A stretch of 64,000 nt of DNA, taken from the NCBI GenBank assembly GCA_030268105.1, contig BSDZ01000009.1, forward strand, positions 2,369,501-2,433,500. Reading direction: 5' to 3'. Position 1 is the stretch's first letter. Every line of letters starts with the position of its first letter. The notes under the pieces were generated by a model, which did not search any database, was not told the origin of the DNA, and saw nothing but the letters and a program-made list of their open reading frames with translations. This stretch comes from Volvox africanus. Taxonomy: Eukaryota > Chlorophyta > Chlorophyceae > Chlamydomonadales > Volvocaceae. Of this stretch, positions 45,401 through 58,700 are shown in pieces. The position numbers were made by a program, and so were the translations under genes.

Positions 45401-47995
45401 ACGCCATGCAGGTGACACCATCGCACAGCACAGGGCGACATTGGAGTCTCTAGCAGGTAAGGACGACGACGGTGGTCCTCGACGTCTTTGTGATCGGAAT
45501 TGTCTTACGGGTGTCTGACATTGTATTGTGCTTCGCTCTCCCGAGACAGCTATTGAAGTCATCGTCAACGTGATGCGAAGCCATTCCTCCTGCCATTGGG
45601 AAGCAACTTGCTTAATATTAATTTTTCTACTCTATTAGATTTTTCAAGCAAAACCTCGAAATGATAACTCTATAGACAATTTATGCAACAAATTAACTTA
45701 AATTGTGTCTGTTGGATCTTGTCTCTCGAGGACTTGGTGATCATTGCGGTGGTTTTAACATTTCAAGCATAGGCATCGCTGTGAATGAGTGCCCGTGCTT
45801 CCTAACTTCTCGGGGTCTTGGACATATTTGGTGGCTAGTCCTCAAACAGCCCCACACTTATGGGCCCCGATGCAGCTGAAACCGAGTACATACGCAACAT
45901 GCGGCGTCTGGAGGCCCTTTGGGGTAAACAAAGCCAGGAACGTATCTTACGGCAGGGACAAGGAGATCAAGAGAGGGGCGCTGCTGGAACCCAGGCGCCC
46001 TCGGCCGCCGGTGAGGAGGGCGCAAGCAGCCGCCTGACTGACGAGGACCCGGACGGACTTGGCAGCGTGCAGGGCCTGGAGGGGGGCTGGCAGCGGGCGG
46101 AGCGGCGAGCTGCTGGGGATGTGTGGGGCAACCTAACACTTCCGCCAGGAAGCGGGGTGGGTGCCGCAGCGGCAGCAGGGGCTGTTCCCACGGACCATTT
46201 GATGCGGCCCCCGAGGCGTCCAGGTGCTGGTGCGGCTGTCGATAGTTTTGCTGCTTCAGCTTCAGCGGCAGATGCGGAGGGTGATGGCGTCAGTGAGGGC
46301 CCTGGAAATGGGCGGATTGTTGGTCAAGAAGACGAATCATCAGCTGCTGCTTCGGCAGCAGCAGAGGCGTCGCTGCCGCACAGCACACACCCCACAGGCC
46401 CTTCACAGCCCGGGACACCGTTGATCCGCCCATTCACTCTTTCAGCAGCGCCATTGGATGCTGACGGCTTTGTGGGCAGCACGAGAATGCGGAGAGGAGC
46501 TGTAGATGAAGCGCAAGGAGGCAGCAATAGCACGTCGGTGGCGGGGGATCCAGTGGCGTCGGGTACTCAGATAGATGGGTCGGAAAGCTCAGGTGAGGGC
46601 ACTGAGGAATGGGAGGGTCACGTGCGGCATACGGGTCCATCTCGCATGGTGCGGCGACCCCGTGGGCGCATGCGGCTGAGCCGACAACTGCCGAGTGTGT
46701 CGGGACCTGATGCCGAGACCGGTACGACCGAGAATACGGAGGCTTCCGCCGCCCTGCCCAGTTCCTCAGCGCCTTCCGCGCCTTTTTTAATACCAAACGA
46801 GGATATTGCAGGTCAGGGCGCAGCTGACCCGGCCAGCACAGTTAGCAATGATAATGACGTGGTTGCCATTCCTGCATACCGACACATTCGACATAATGGA
46901 GGCAGTGCCGGTACTGGAGCGAGTGCTGCTCCTGGCACCGGTTCCGTTGCTGACACCGACGCCGGAAGTGGCGTGAACGCCGTCAGCCGTACACCTTGGA
47001 CTGGGCGCATAGGCCCAGCTGCTCCCACGCCGCAAAGCACTGGCAGCGGTGCCACTGGCCTACCCCCAGAAGCAGCTGGCTACCCCCTGGATCTGGAGCA
47101 GCTGGCGCATTTCGTATTAGGCCGGCAGGCTAGCCCCGAGGAAGTTCAGGATTTGGCACGGGCGGTGGCGCAGTCGGCTGAAGTGGAGGAGGCGTTTGGT
47201 GGCATCACAGGCGGGCAATTGCATCCGTTGCAGCAGCATGAGCAGCAGCAGCAGCAGCACGGGCCGCTAGGCTTCGGGCCACAATCTCATCCCTGGCGCC
47301 GACCTGGAACACAGCCGCCATCGCTGCGGGAGGCCCTCAATGGTGTTAGCCGCAGCCGCCGAAGTGTCGTCACCCCGCGACGCCGGCGGTTGCGCATCCC
47401 TGCACAGGTGCTACAGCTTGCGGCCGCACGTTGGCCTCATGGATCACAGAACTTGTTAGGGCAGGCTGAGCAAGGCATGCGACTTGACGCAATAGGGCCG
47501 GTTGGTTTGGACCCGGATATGGTGCCTGAGTCCTCTGCGGAACGCAAATTGCTGTCAAGCCTAATGCTACGTCGGCTTGGGCAGAGGCGAGAAGCTGAAC
47601 CAAGCCTATCAGAAGTCAGGGCGCCTGCGGATGCGGACAGTCAAAGGGTACTGCAACAGGACGCCGCGAGCCAAGAGGAAATTACCACGTTGATGTTGGA
47701 TGCCTATCGTGCAGCGCCGCCATTGGAGCGACATGCAGCGGAAGTCCTTGTTGATTTCCTGCACGGGCGGCGTGACCTCGGACATCATGCGGATGGGTCG
47801 CGATGTTTGGAAGGGGCAAAGCGCTGCAACACCGGGGGGTTTTGGAGCCGGACCGGCATGCACGGGCTTGTCCGGGGGCGGGATGCGGTGGTGCTCCTGC
47901 CTCGGTCGCTGTTGGAGGCAACGGTGGGCGCATGGCAGGAGCAGGAGCAACGGTTGATGCACGAGGACTACCGGGTCGGGCTGGGGCATGCGTAA
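42486..47995 (+). CDS. Unidentified nine-exon protein with acidic and low-complexity regions
   Basis: Model: 42486-42653, 42734-42925, 43159-43249, 43454-43860, 44186-44343, 44653-44779, 44964-45456, 45550-45569, 45839-47995; 1270 residues, every phase matching. The N-terminus (MLQTRNSVSIGRN, rich in Arg, Lys and Ser, almost no acidic residues for 55 residues) could be an organelle transit peptide. Conserved-looking parts are RLSPGLIVLLDPKHDRLVYL, IPVLFGSIGIQFPGGQPII, and KHDWLIQGFNTLDRLSVVVA with LILIRNNVNANLRIDIYYQR; the last two adjoin in one beta-rich segment. An acidic region follows (45000-45330), then about 700 residues of Gly/Ala/Ser-rich sequence with a Gln/His run near 47240-47260 and a more ordered C-terminus. 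I recognise no family. Weak points are the donor GTTCCG at 43250 and the 20-nt microexon at 45550; without the latter the locus could be two genes split near 45460-45839. Confidence 0.6.
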
Positions 47996-49784
47996 GGAGC
48001 ACACCACTTAATCCTTGGGATTGGACGCCTGTAGGGGGCCAGCATCAAAGCCTTGTCTCGGCCCTGGCAAGGCTGGTTAATATGGTTGCATAACAAGGCA
48101 AGTGAAGCAGGCCTGGAGATTACGGGCATTGGTTCCTGCCATGACTATCTGGCGGTGTACAAGTACATGTGGGGTTCTGTTCTTCTGATGTTCGTTAACT
48201 GAGTTGAGCGTTATGTTTAGTACATGATTATGTGTGACTAATAGAGCTCTTTTCCTGTCAACGTTTTGAGGTCAGCTGTGGCAATCCCCAGAGTCCTGTT
48301 TAGGTGTGTTTGGCAACTTCGTGGTCGTTCGCTGACCTTGCAGGGGAGCGAAAGAGCGGTGGGGGGGCCCGGAGAATTGCCTAGCCACGGAAATGCGGGC
48401 CAGTGGCTTGTGCCAGGTTGAGGAGTGCAATGCTCTCTCCTACATGTCGGCCGCCTGGGCGTACTGTTGTGTTGGGGACCCACAGCCAAGGCCCACAACA
48501 GCTAGTCAGCCGCAAAGACACCCTTTCTGAAGTGGCTCGTGCATGGTGGTGGCTCGTGCACATTGGCAGGCGAGGTTTTTCCTGCTGGCAGGAGAGCGGC
48601 TAGAGAAATTTTGCTCCTTTTCCACTGGGAGGGGCCCAGGCGGGACTGGGCGCGCAAACATTCCTTTAATTTTATGGAAGGTAGGTGTGGACTGTGGAAG
48701 GTGTGGTGGTTTGTCGTTAAGAACGTCCAGGCTTTTTAACTAGGCACGTCGTCCCATTGTTAGAGCTCAAGAGTGCGGTCTGCACGGAGGATCTTGTCCA
48801 TGGCGCAAGCTGATGGCCGAACGATATGTGTCTGAAATGACAGCATTTCAGTTGTCATCGCTTCTCCTGGTGGATGACTGGGGCGAAGGCCTCCTATATA
48901 TATATAGGTCATTTCCAGGACATCCTCAGTCGTCCCTGTGCTTGTTTGGCATGGTGGCGCTTACAACCCTGATCTTGGGCCCGCCGATCCAATACTCCGT
49001 GAGTTACGTCGGGCTCTTGGGACCTGGCATTCAGCCTCTAATGGCAATTAGGTTCGCATGGGCACGGCTTTGCGATGGGTATTTACCTGAATTTTGGCCA
49101 GTTTTGGGAGATGAGGATTTCCGCTTCAGCAAGCCCCTGTGTGTAAAATATTCTAGCGATGGAGAAGCTGAAAGTTTTTGCTTCAGACGGGTTTGAACGG
49201 GTGCGATCGTCATGTTTTCTAACTAAAACGGCAGTTGTGACATGGAACACACAAGGTTCTTGTGTACCGAATCCGTTGTCAGGGGCATATATTTTTGAAG
49301 TTGGTTATGGCTCTCGCATTTCCATGATTTCCAAACAGTGCCCGTTGCAGCGAGCAACCATGAAACACCTTTGGTGGTTAGGTCAAGTTCTTAAGTTGTA
49401 TCTTGTATGTATCTCTTTTGGCATATACTAATAAAATCTTATGCTTATATTGGGTTGCATAGCTCGGATGCTTGCAGCAGTATCCAGGCAGCAAATCCGA
49501 TGACCCTCTCGGGCGGCGGTTTTATAACCGTTAACTTACGAGCGCTAGACAAAGTCCCCACAGCCTCTCCAGCACATTGTTTCTTTGCTAATTGCATGCA
49601 GTGGTGTTATATGCGTGGTAAATGCGAATCCGCGGTTATTCTTTAGTAAAAACAAAGCTGCAAACACAATATGCTTTTGCAAGATTTCCACAATCTTACT
49701 GTGGTCATTACGTAGACGCTTTTAACCTCAGACCTCAGACGCTGTATAAGGACTGGGAGGGCTTTACTTGCGGACATTGCCGCC
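47996..49784. other. Intergenic region without recognised gene
   Basis: About 1.8 kb covering the 3' UTR of the preceding gene and the promoter of URB1. A short (TA)n run lies at about 48894-48905. No protein-like frame with splice support was found. Confidence 0.45.
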
Positions 49785-52700
49785 ATGGCTACGGCGGCGA
49801 ATGACACTTTCAATCTTACCAAGGCGATTGAAGCCTTACGCGTAACGCGGGAGCTTGATGTGAATTTATCAGGTCTGTACCGATCACGTTGCGAGTGTTG
49901 TTCTATCGGACTTCGTCACAGCGCCAACATCTTGCTCTACCTGTGGAGATAGCAACCCAACAGACACAAATGCAGAAACACAGAGAGATGCTTTCTATAT
50001 CTTTAGCCTGATTGCCTCGTTTACCTTGGCTCTTGCGTCGCTGTCCATTGTTTTCCGCTGCCTGGCTATGCCAAAAACAGGCCTCAAGTCACTGCACGAG
50101 GCCATCCGCCAATCTGGGCGCAAAGGTTGGCAGCACCTGCTGTCGTATTTGCGGGTTTCTCCATCATGCACGGAGCTTTGCAATATATGGGAGGCGCAGA
50201 CTACTGTCAAAGACCCACGGGTCTTTTCCCAGCTGCTTCTCCTTATCGCAGATTTCCTTGCGGCAAAGCCGCCTCCAGATGAGCGAGCAGACCAACTGGC
50301 ATATCCCCCATCTACCGCTGGTCACGGTCGCAGCTGTAGCAAAATCAGTAAGGCAGTACCTTTGGCGACGGCGCTAGCATCGGAGCTATCCCTCGTTGGC
50401 GCTGCGCAACAGCTGCTGATTACTCAGACGCTTGGTCGGCGCCTCAAATCTCTTTACCATCTTCTGGGTTCAGACCAACACTTGCTCTCCAATTCGGCGC
50501 TACAACTGCTGGCTGCAGTAGCGGCGCACAGCGGGGTGGCGGCTCGTGACCTGGCGGCGGCTTTCGACTGGTCGTTGCCAGCCCTCGCACGGATAAGCCG
50601 TCCAACCAAGTACGTTATGTTTGGATAAGTATTGCTTTGGGGGGAGGATGTGGCGGTGATAGAAGTATGGTTTTCGGTGGCGTTACCATCCATGGATGGG
50701 GACCTTTTCGCAGTTTTCGACGAAGGTGCAACAATCGCGTCAGCTATGCAGCCTGCGTCTCCCATCTGGATCTCAAGCCCGTGCCAAACCACCTGCCGCC
50801 ATCTTAACACGCTGCTGCTGTCGCTGCAGGGAGCGGCCGGCATCTGAAGCAGGAGCAACCCAGAAGCAGAAGCAAAGGCGAAAATCAATCAGCAATGTCG
50901 TTGCCTGGGACAAACCCAATGTGCTATTGCGTCCGCGACGCGCGATGTTCGTACGGTTTTGTCGTGCTCTCTTGGACAATGCTGACCACGCCACCCTGGC
51001 CCGCCTGCTGCCGTTACGTGCCCTGACGGGGCCCCTGCTGCACCACGTGGCAACGGACCCACCGCGTCACATACTGGAAACATTGCTTCTGTTAAGTCGT
51101 CGTGTATTGGCGCCGGCGAGGCACGGTGGCAGCAACTGTGCTGCTGCCGCTGCGGCGGCGGCTTTGCCGCCGCGGCTCAGGGCGGAACCCTTTGGTGATT
51201 CGGCATTGGCTCAGCTAGCGGAGGTGGCAGCGTCGAGCGACGAGCCGGCGGCAACCCCAGCGACGTCGCACGGGGATGCAGTTGCGGTTGCGGCAGAGGC
51301 GGCACTTGAGGTCTTGGTGATGCTGTGCACGGACACTGCAAACGGCCTTGTAACCGATAGGCCGAACGGGAACAGCGCCTTATGTGCCCCACAGCACAGC
51401 CCTGGTGTGAAGCGAGTGCTGCGGATGTTGTCCCGCCTGCGGCCCTTTGATCACGTGCGACATGCTAGGCTGTTGAACGAGGTGGCAAATCGCTGCCCTT
51501 GGCTGGCGGCGGAGTTCGCCAGCTCATTGCCTTACGATCTTCAGCCAGCGGTGCGTCCTTGAGCGCATTGGCAAAGGGTATATCCCAGAACTGCTCACAT
51601 ATGGCCTGTGGGAGATAGCAGACTGGACATGGATTTGGTTTTCGGGTGCTTTTGAATGGCAACAATAGAAGATGGTTCGTTTGGCACCTCAGCCTATTGC
51701 CCTATCATGGGTTCCTAACTTGGGATTGAGCTGTTCGCACATATTAATATTATCCTGACGGCCGTATGCCTTCCAATGCCGGTTGACAACTCTTCACAGC
51801 CAACTAGCCGCTGGGTGGCAGCCATGACTCTGGCCACCCGCCTCACCACTGCTGCTTTCATAGCGCCGTCACCGCTACTGGACCACCTGGCTGTGGTGGC
51901 GACCGGCAACGGCGATGTGGCGGTGCCACCGCCGCCGGTCGAGTCGGCGGCGGTCCGCGCGCACCTGCGCTGCTGCATGCCGCCAGCCCTATCAAAGGTG
52001 CGCCATGTCACGTCACGTCATGTCACATCACCTATCACGATGTTCATATGCCTGCGCCCTCGCTGGCGTCCCGCTGTCAATGTCCCACCATGCGCTCCCG
52101 TGCTCCTTGAACGCTTTGTCCTTCCTGAGGAGCTGCTTCAATATCTCGTGCACGATCCAGTATCTCGTACATGATTCAATATTTCGTTTGTGGTGTCGGC
52201 TCACGGCTTTTGTGGTTTTTTGCCGCGCAGGCAGTACTGTCTCGTGGCGTGCAGCACAACCGTCCCGTGGTTCAGGCGCTCACGCTTGACGCCCTGGCAG
52301 CGATAATGCGCGGTGTGGAGCCCCTGCTAGCGGCTGCCGCCGCGGTGGCAGGCAACTCGACATGGTCACAGTTCCACCGCCGGTTGTGTAGCGCCGTGCG
52401 AGCCCGTCTCCCTGACCTCCAGACCATCCTGGCCTTGCACGCCTCCCTCGACAAAGAAGATTGTACAATGGCCGAAGCGGGGTCGGAGGGGTCTCCTCGG
52501 CCTGATGAAGAAACTGCTAGTAACCTTCGCGGCAAAACCGGTGCGAAAGCAAAATGCAGTGCAGCTTCGAATATTCGGGACATCGATGAGAAGGGTGAGC
52601 AAGACCAGCAGGACCATGGAAAGGAGGAGGAGGAAGAGGAGGAGGGAGAAGAAGGGGCAGTGGAAGCAGTGGGCAAGGACAGCAGCGGAGGCAATCACAA

Positions 52701-55700
52701 AAAGGCAGGATTGCTGATGGCAGCGGTATTCGGCGTCACGACAGCGGCAGAGCCATCGCGCGTTCGTCTGGCAGTGCTGGTACGGCTGCTCAACGTGATT
52801 GCTTGCTACTGCAGGCTCTTGCCGGACGCGGCAGTGGGTGCGCACTTCGATGCGGTCAGGCTGGTCCCCCCGGTGGGTACGGGGTGGGAAGTGTCCGCGT
52901 CGGTGATTGTTGATTGCCGGGCGGTACATTAAGAGACTTCCTTTGCCGTGAGTAAACCTGGTACCCTACACTGAAGGGCCTTATATATTAGGCGCATATA
53001 GCTTTTCGCCATCGTTGATACCTGACTTGAGATGCGCGATCCATATATAAGAGGATTTAAAGGAGGGAAGAAATAATACTACCGAAGGCGGGTCGCTTTT
53101 CTTTCTAACAACCTGCACTGGAATGCAGTTGTATTAAGTTGCCTTGGGTCCAATGGTCGCTGTACGTTGGGGGATGGATTCTGGAGGGGTCAGGGCAGGT
53201 CTCTGGCACGTCACCTCTTCCCCCGGGTGGATCCCATTCGTGCTGCTAATCGCGAATACCATGTGGGGTATGTGCTTTTGCATGGCCCTCCTGTAGGATG
53301 TGCTGGCGCTGGATACTCAGCACCAGGTCGCCTTGGTAGGGGTCCTGGCCGCTGCGCACGAGACAGCATCGGGATCATTGCCGCTGACACCGGTTCCGAG
53401 CGCCCACAGGATCACCATTCCCGGCACCTGTTCCGCTGTCACCGCACCGCTAAGCACCGCCTTGTTGCAGCCCCTGCTCCGGCTACTGACACGAGCGACG
53501 TCACCTGCTGTGCGGCGCTCCGCAGGTGAGTGGGACGCGGTGGCCTTCGGCCCATTGCCCGTACGTTTTTGACACTGTTTGTGGGCAACGGTCTGACGCC
53601 ATATACGGAAGGGATTGGGAAGAAGGCTGTCCGTAACGGAGGGTGAAGCAGCGGTGGAGGTGCAGGTGCAGCGACAGATGCAGGTGGAGCAATTTGTTTC
53701 CTGCTGCAACACTGACATTCTCGGCGATCGGTTGTTAGCCACCCAGCCATCCCGGTTCCACCCCTCTCCCGCATGCTGCAATCAATTGTCACATCGCACG
53801 GCAAGGTGCTATTCCACTTTTTGCTCCGGGAGCATACCCAGGTCGCATCGCTAAGTCGGTGCCGCCACACTACACAGGGGAGTTGCTGGTCAACCTTCTG
53901 AGGCCGCTGATACTCGGCTTCGCGCCAACGGTGACCTCAGCGCCAGAGTCGGAAGCACCAGCCAACGGTGGCCCCGGAGGGCGCTTCGCCGGTGCCTCCA
54001 ACGTGCCGTGCTGGGGATTGGACGAGCTGGAGCTGCGGATCTGGCTGTGGATGCTGCCGTCACGGCCAGTGCCATCCATGCGTACGGATGGAGGTGAGGC
54101 TGGCAACAGATGGGGTGCCGGGTATGCTCTGGGTTTCAGGACATGGCATCAGCATGATGCGCTTTTAGGAGTGCGGGGAAGGGGAAAATGCTGTGTAATG
54201 CTGACCATACTAATCCACGAAGCTGGACAAACTGCACATGCCTTTCCGGCGGCATTTCCGTTCCACAATCCACATGCTTTCCGCGTCCTCCTAACCGATG
54301 CCCGCGGCAGCTACGGAGGCGGATGCCGCGGGGATGCCGGGGCCTGCCGCCGCTGCTGAAGCTTCCGAAGATCGTGGTTGTGATGCCGTACTTACCTTTC
54401 TTGGTGACTTAGTGGTGGCGGCGAGTCGGAGACCCCAGGTGCGTGGCTGAATGGCTGAATGGCCGATGGGGAGGTGTGTTTTCCTCATGGACTGACTTCA
54501 AGGCCACAGGCTACAGGGCACAGGATCCTGCCAGGCGAGGCGAGTCTTTGGGCCGCCTCATTGTCGCGGGGTTGGGCATCGGGTTAGCGAGAGCAAAGCA
54601 TGGGTAGGGACAGGGGCAAGCGGCAAGGCGATGGGACAATGGTCATCCTCTGCGATATCGCCATTGCTGCTGCAGGATGGTTACGAGCTGATGCGGACAT
54701 GGCTATCAATGGGAAAATGTCAGGTAGTCGGGCTGAGCCCGCTGCCGGCCCTGGCACTGCGCAACTGCCTACGGCTGCTGCGCTCGCGGCGTTCCGGTGG
54801 AGAGGTGGAACGAGCAGCGGTTTGCGGCTACGTGGCGGGTGAGGAAGGGCTCAGGGCTGTGAATAGGAGGGAGGGAGGGAGGGTTGTGCTCTAGGATACC
54901 CCAGAGGAGGACGATTGAGCGGGCGTTTCCGAAAGCCGCGTTCGGAGATGTGGTAGTGTTGGGGAATGTTGGCCTGCACCTGACTCAATGGCTGCATAGC
55001 ATCCCTTCTTCTCATTCGCCTTGCTTTCAGAAAGCGATTTCCCCCTCACAAATGAGGGTCCGGTCTAACAACTTGTCCGGACCTTCGCAGGCGTGCTGCA
55101 CTTATTGACACAGCAGCTCGATGACCCATCGGTCATGGTCCATTTACTGGAGCGTGCTTTCCTTGCGGACAAAAAAGCAGTTGCATCGGCGGAGGCTGCA
55201 GGAGGCGCTGGCGACGGTGGTGGCGGCGGTGGAGTATCCTCTGCAACTAGGGAGGTGGGTAAACCTATCTTGTGCCTCGTATCTCAAGCTCAGCAACCCC
55301 TCCTCTCCCGTATGACTGTGTGAGGCGACACCTGTGGGTTCTTCCATGCGGGGTTTGCAGTTTGTTGTCACCACTCGTCCAACGGCTATGTTTTTCCTCT
55401 GACCCTTCCCCCGTCCAAACCTCGTCACTTTTGATGATTTCGCCAAAAAAACGTTCCGTTTCCGTACTCATGTCACCGCCCATGCTGCTCGGCTCTCTTC
55501 CTTCCACCGTCACAACCTCCCCTACATCAGACGGCGATCTGCTTGCCTCCTGAAGGGCAGCCGCTGCTTTTTTTCTATGACTGGGCGCTAAATAGCAGTC
55601 GTACCCGCAGCTCCATTCTTCCAGCAGCGCACACTGCAGGGCCGTGGACAGATGCTTTCGGATCCACGGATCCAGATTCCAATCCAGGACAGCTGGGACG

Positions 55701-58700
55701 GGAGCCGCACCCAAAACGGCGGCGCAAGTCGTCGGCGGTGGCTGAGATACGGCGTGATGATGCACCCGGGGAGGATGTGGCTGTGTTGACGCCTTGGCGA
55801 CTGGGGGGCCTGAGGATTGAGCTGACGGGCGTTGCATCATTGGAGGGCAACGACGCTAGCAATGCGCCTGATGGTACGACCGCTGGCAAGGCCTTATCTA
55901 AAAAGCTGCGAACGTGCATCAAGACCGCAGTGAAAGCTCTTAAGAAGAACGAGAAGGAAGCTAGTGGCGGAAATCGCAATCTCGGCGATGGCGGTAGCAC
56001 AATGCTGCCGGCTGATGCATGCACGGCCCTGGCGGATGCGGCAATCCTCGCCTCGCAGCTGTTCACCCGGCATTGTGCTGAGCCGGCAGAGGCGGCGGCA
56101 CATGCTGTAAAACTGCTGCGGCTTGCGGTAAAGAAGGCGCCCGCTGCAACATTCAACGACGACGACCTTGCGGATTCAAGTGGCAAAGCCGACCCGTGGG
56201 TCTGTGATGTGGCTACGGTAGCTCCTGCACTTCGGGAGGTGCTCCTCGCGGCGCTGTGGATGTTCGTCCTCGCCAAGCCTCTGGCATCATGCTGCCTGGG
56301 ACCTGCGGACGTGCTCTCACCAATTCCAGAAGGGCAGGGAGGTGCACCGGACGGAGGCTGCGGAGGTCAGTTGAAGAAAAAGAGGCACCGGGTGGGCGAC
56401 GAGGAGCAGGGGGACAACGAGGGGGAGGAGGAGATGCTGCCCGGGATGGCCGCCTTGGACATCGTAGCCGGCGGCGGCGCTAGTGGGACAAGCCCTGCCT
56501 GGGATAGCCAGCTGCCGGCGGTGCTCCTGTTGCAGATGGCATTCCGAGGGGGCCGGCACCTGCGAGGAAAGGAGCGTGTCACAAGGACTGACTGCGGCAG
56601 CGTCGAGGGCCACACGGAGGGGTGTTTCGGGACGTTCAGCGCCGCCGCTTCCCCCCCATGGGCCCTTATTGCGGCGGCCGGTAGCGTTCCTTTTTGGATT
56701 CCGTCGTTACTGTCTAACGGCGGCGACACCGCCGTTGCTTTCAACATGATACGGCGACTGCTGCACGGCACGTCTGCGCACTTTGCGGCTGCGTCTGGCG
56801 CGGTGCAACGGCATATGGATGCATGCTCGCACATATGGGCAGCGTACAGCACTTTAACTCGCATTTTGCGGACCTCCGTTCTTACGGCCTTGCTGGTAGC
56901 GGAGACGCCCCTGTCGCCGTCACAGCAGCGGCAGCGGCAGCAGCAGCAAGAGAAGCACTTCCAAGCTAAGCACCATCTTGGGCACCAAGCAATTCAGGTC
57001 GATCACCCTGTCGGGTCCGCCATTGCATCGGCATCTCGGAAGCTCGCGGTGAGCCTCGTGGTGGATCTGTGGAGTAAGGTGACGGCGACGGCGCCGCAAG
57101 TTCCGCTAGGCCAGGAAGCTGCATTCGGCACACCTACTACTGCCGCCGCCGCCGCCGGTACTGCAGCCGTACGTGCAGCGTGCGCGCGGCACATTCGCGC
57201 CGCCGCTGCCGGCCTGCGAGCCTTGCTCATTCAGAAGGTCTCCGGTGAACGCCGCGGCAAGGGTGATGGCGGTTATGCAGTGGCGTTTTTATTACCCCTA
57301 GCGCGCTGCGCCTCCGCAGGACAGCTGCTGCCTCTGGTACTGGAGCTGCTGGAGGCGGCAGCCGCGCTTTCTGCTGCACCCGACGTCACCGCGGCTGCAA
57401 CCTTGAAGCGAAAGTCTAAGGTGAATGCACTTGGCATGCTAGCTGTGGGCGAAGCAGCAGCCGCTACAGCAGCGGCGGCAGCTCTGCGGCAACCGCTACT
57501 TGAGGCGGCCTTGGCGTTGGCAGGCCCTCTGCTGGCAGATCCAAGGCATCTCCTTGGACGCTTTGGTATACGGGTCATCGGCCGCAGCGGAGCTGAATGC
57601 ACAGGGGCAGACGACGGAGGCACAGATGGAGGTAATGGGCGGGAGGCAGCGGATCCGATCGACGGTGCGGGCGCTCGGGTACGAGAGGTCTTTGGAATGG
57701 TCCAGTCGGAGCTGGCCTCCCTGGTAAAGGCCACCGCCAGTGGCGCCGGATCTGACGGATTTGACATCAGACAGGCGGCTGAGCTGGCAGCGGTGGCATT
57801 ACGCGACGGACTCCGGGGACCCGGGGGACACTTTCTAGCGTTGAGCGTGACGGAGCCAGGGCTGGAAGCTTGTGTTCGGCTTGCACCATATAGCGCGGCG
57901 GCAGCGGACGCCGCGGCGGCGGCGTTAGAGCTGGGGCCGCCAGCCCTCCACGTCCGCTTCGCAGCGGTGATCTCGGAGGTGGTGACGACGGCGGAACGGC
58001 AAAGACCTGGCGTCGGTCGGCGGCTGGCGCTGGCGCGGTTGCTGCCGGCGGCAGACGCATATACACGGTTGGCGGAGATGGGAAGCAGTGCCGGCGCCTC
58101 CGTAACGGGGGATGAACCCACACCCGCATCTGAAGCCGTAATTAACGCCTTCCGAGAGCCGCTGTTCGCGTACTGTACTCGGAAGGCCAAGAAGAAGGCA
58201 ACGGCGACCCCGGTCGCAGCCAGAGCCGCTGCAACAGTCGGGCGGACAAAGAGTGGCGGCGCCATAGACCCGACGGCGACGACGGCGACAGCAGTGCCGT
58301 TGGCTGACGGCGGGCTGCCTGCCGATGCCATTTCGTTGCTTCGGACGTATGCCGTACCTGTACTGACCAGGCTGCTGCGGTTCTTGGGTGGCCGCGATAG
58401 TGGCGGCCGTGAAGGTGCTGACGGTAGGCGGCAGCCGCCGCCGCCGCAGCAGCCGGACGAGGGAAAGAGGGATCCGGACGTCAAGGCGAGATCGCTCTTG
58501 CACTACCTCACTAAGTTACTACCGCCCCCGGGTGCGGCCGCTCCCAGCTGTGCCATTCCAGCGCTGTTTGGAAGACCATTTGGGGCTTATCAACCGGCGA
58601 CTCGGCTTAGGGTTTAGGGTTTTAGCGATAGAAGTCGTAGTTTCATCCGCACTGATATGGGCGCTGTGGCTCTGGGTGCTATGGCGGGTGTTTACCACCT

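Noticed and set aside
42486..45456. EXECUTER-like plastid protein
   Set aside because: A segment reading GRIYARSTPQ in one frame and REILPGVFVRMV in another recalled EXECUTER, but the first is in the wrong frame for the exon model. The UVR and C-terminal EXECUTER blocks are absent.
57273..58484. 403-residue minus-strand open frame
   Set aside because: It is the mirror of the large URB1 exon 55561-58531. Long antisense frames are common in GC-rich alanine-coding DNA, and its Ser/Ala/Pro composition is the usual shadow.
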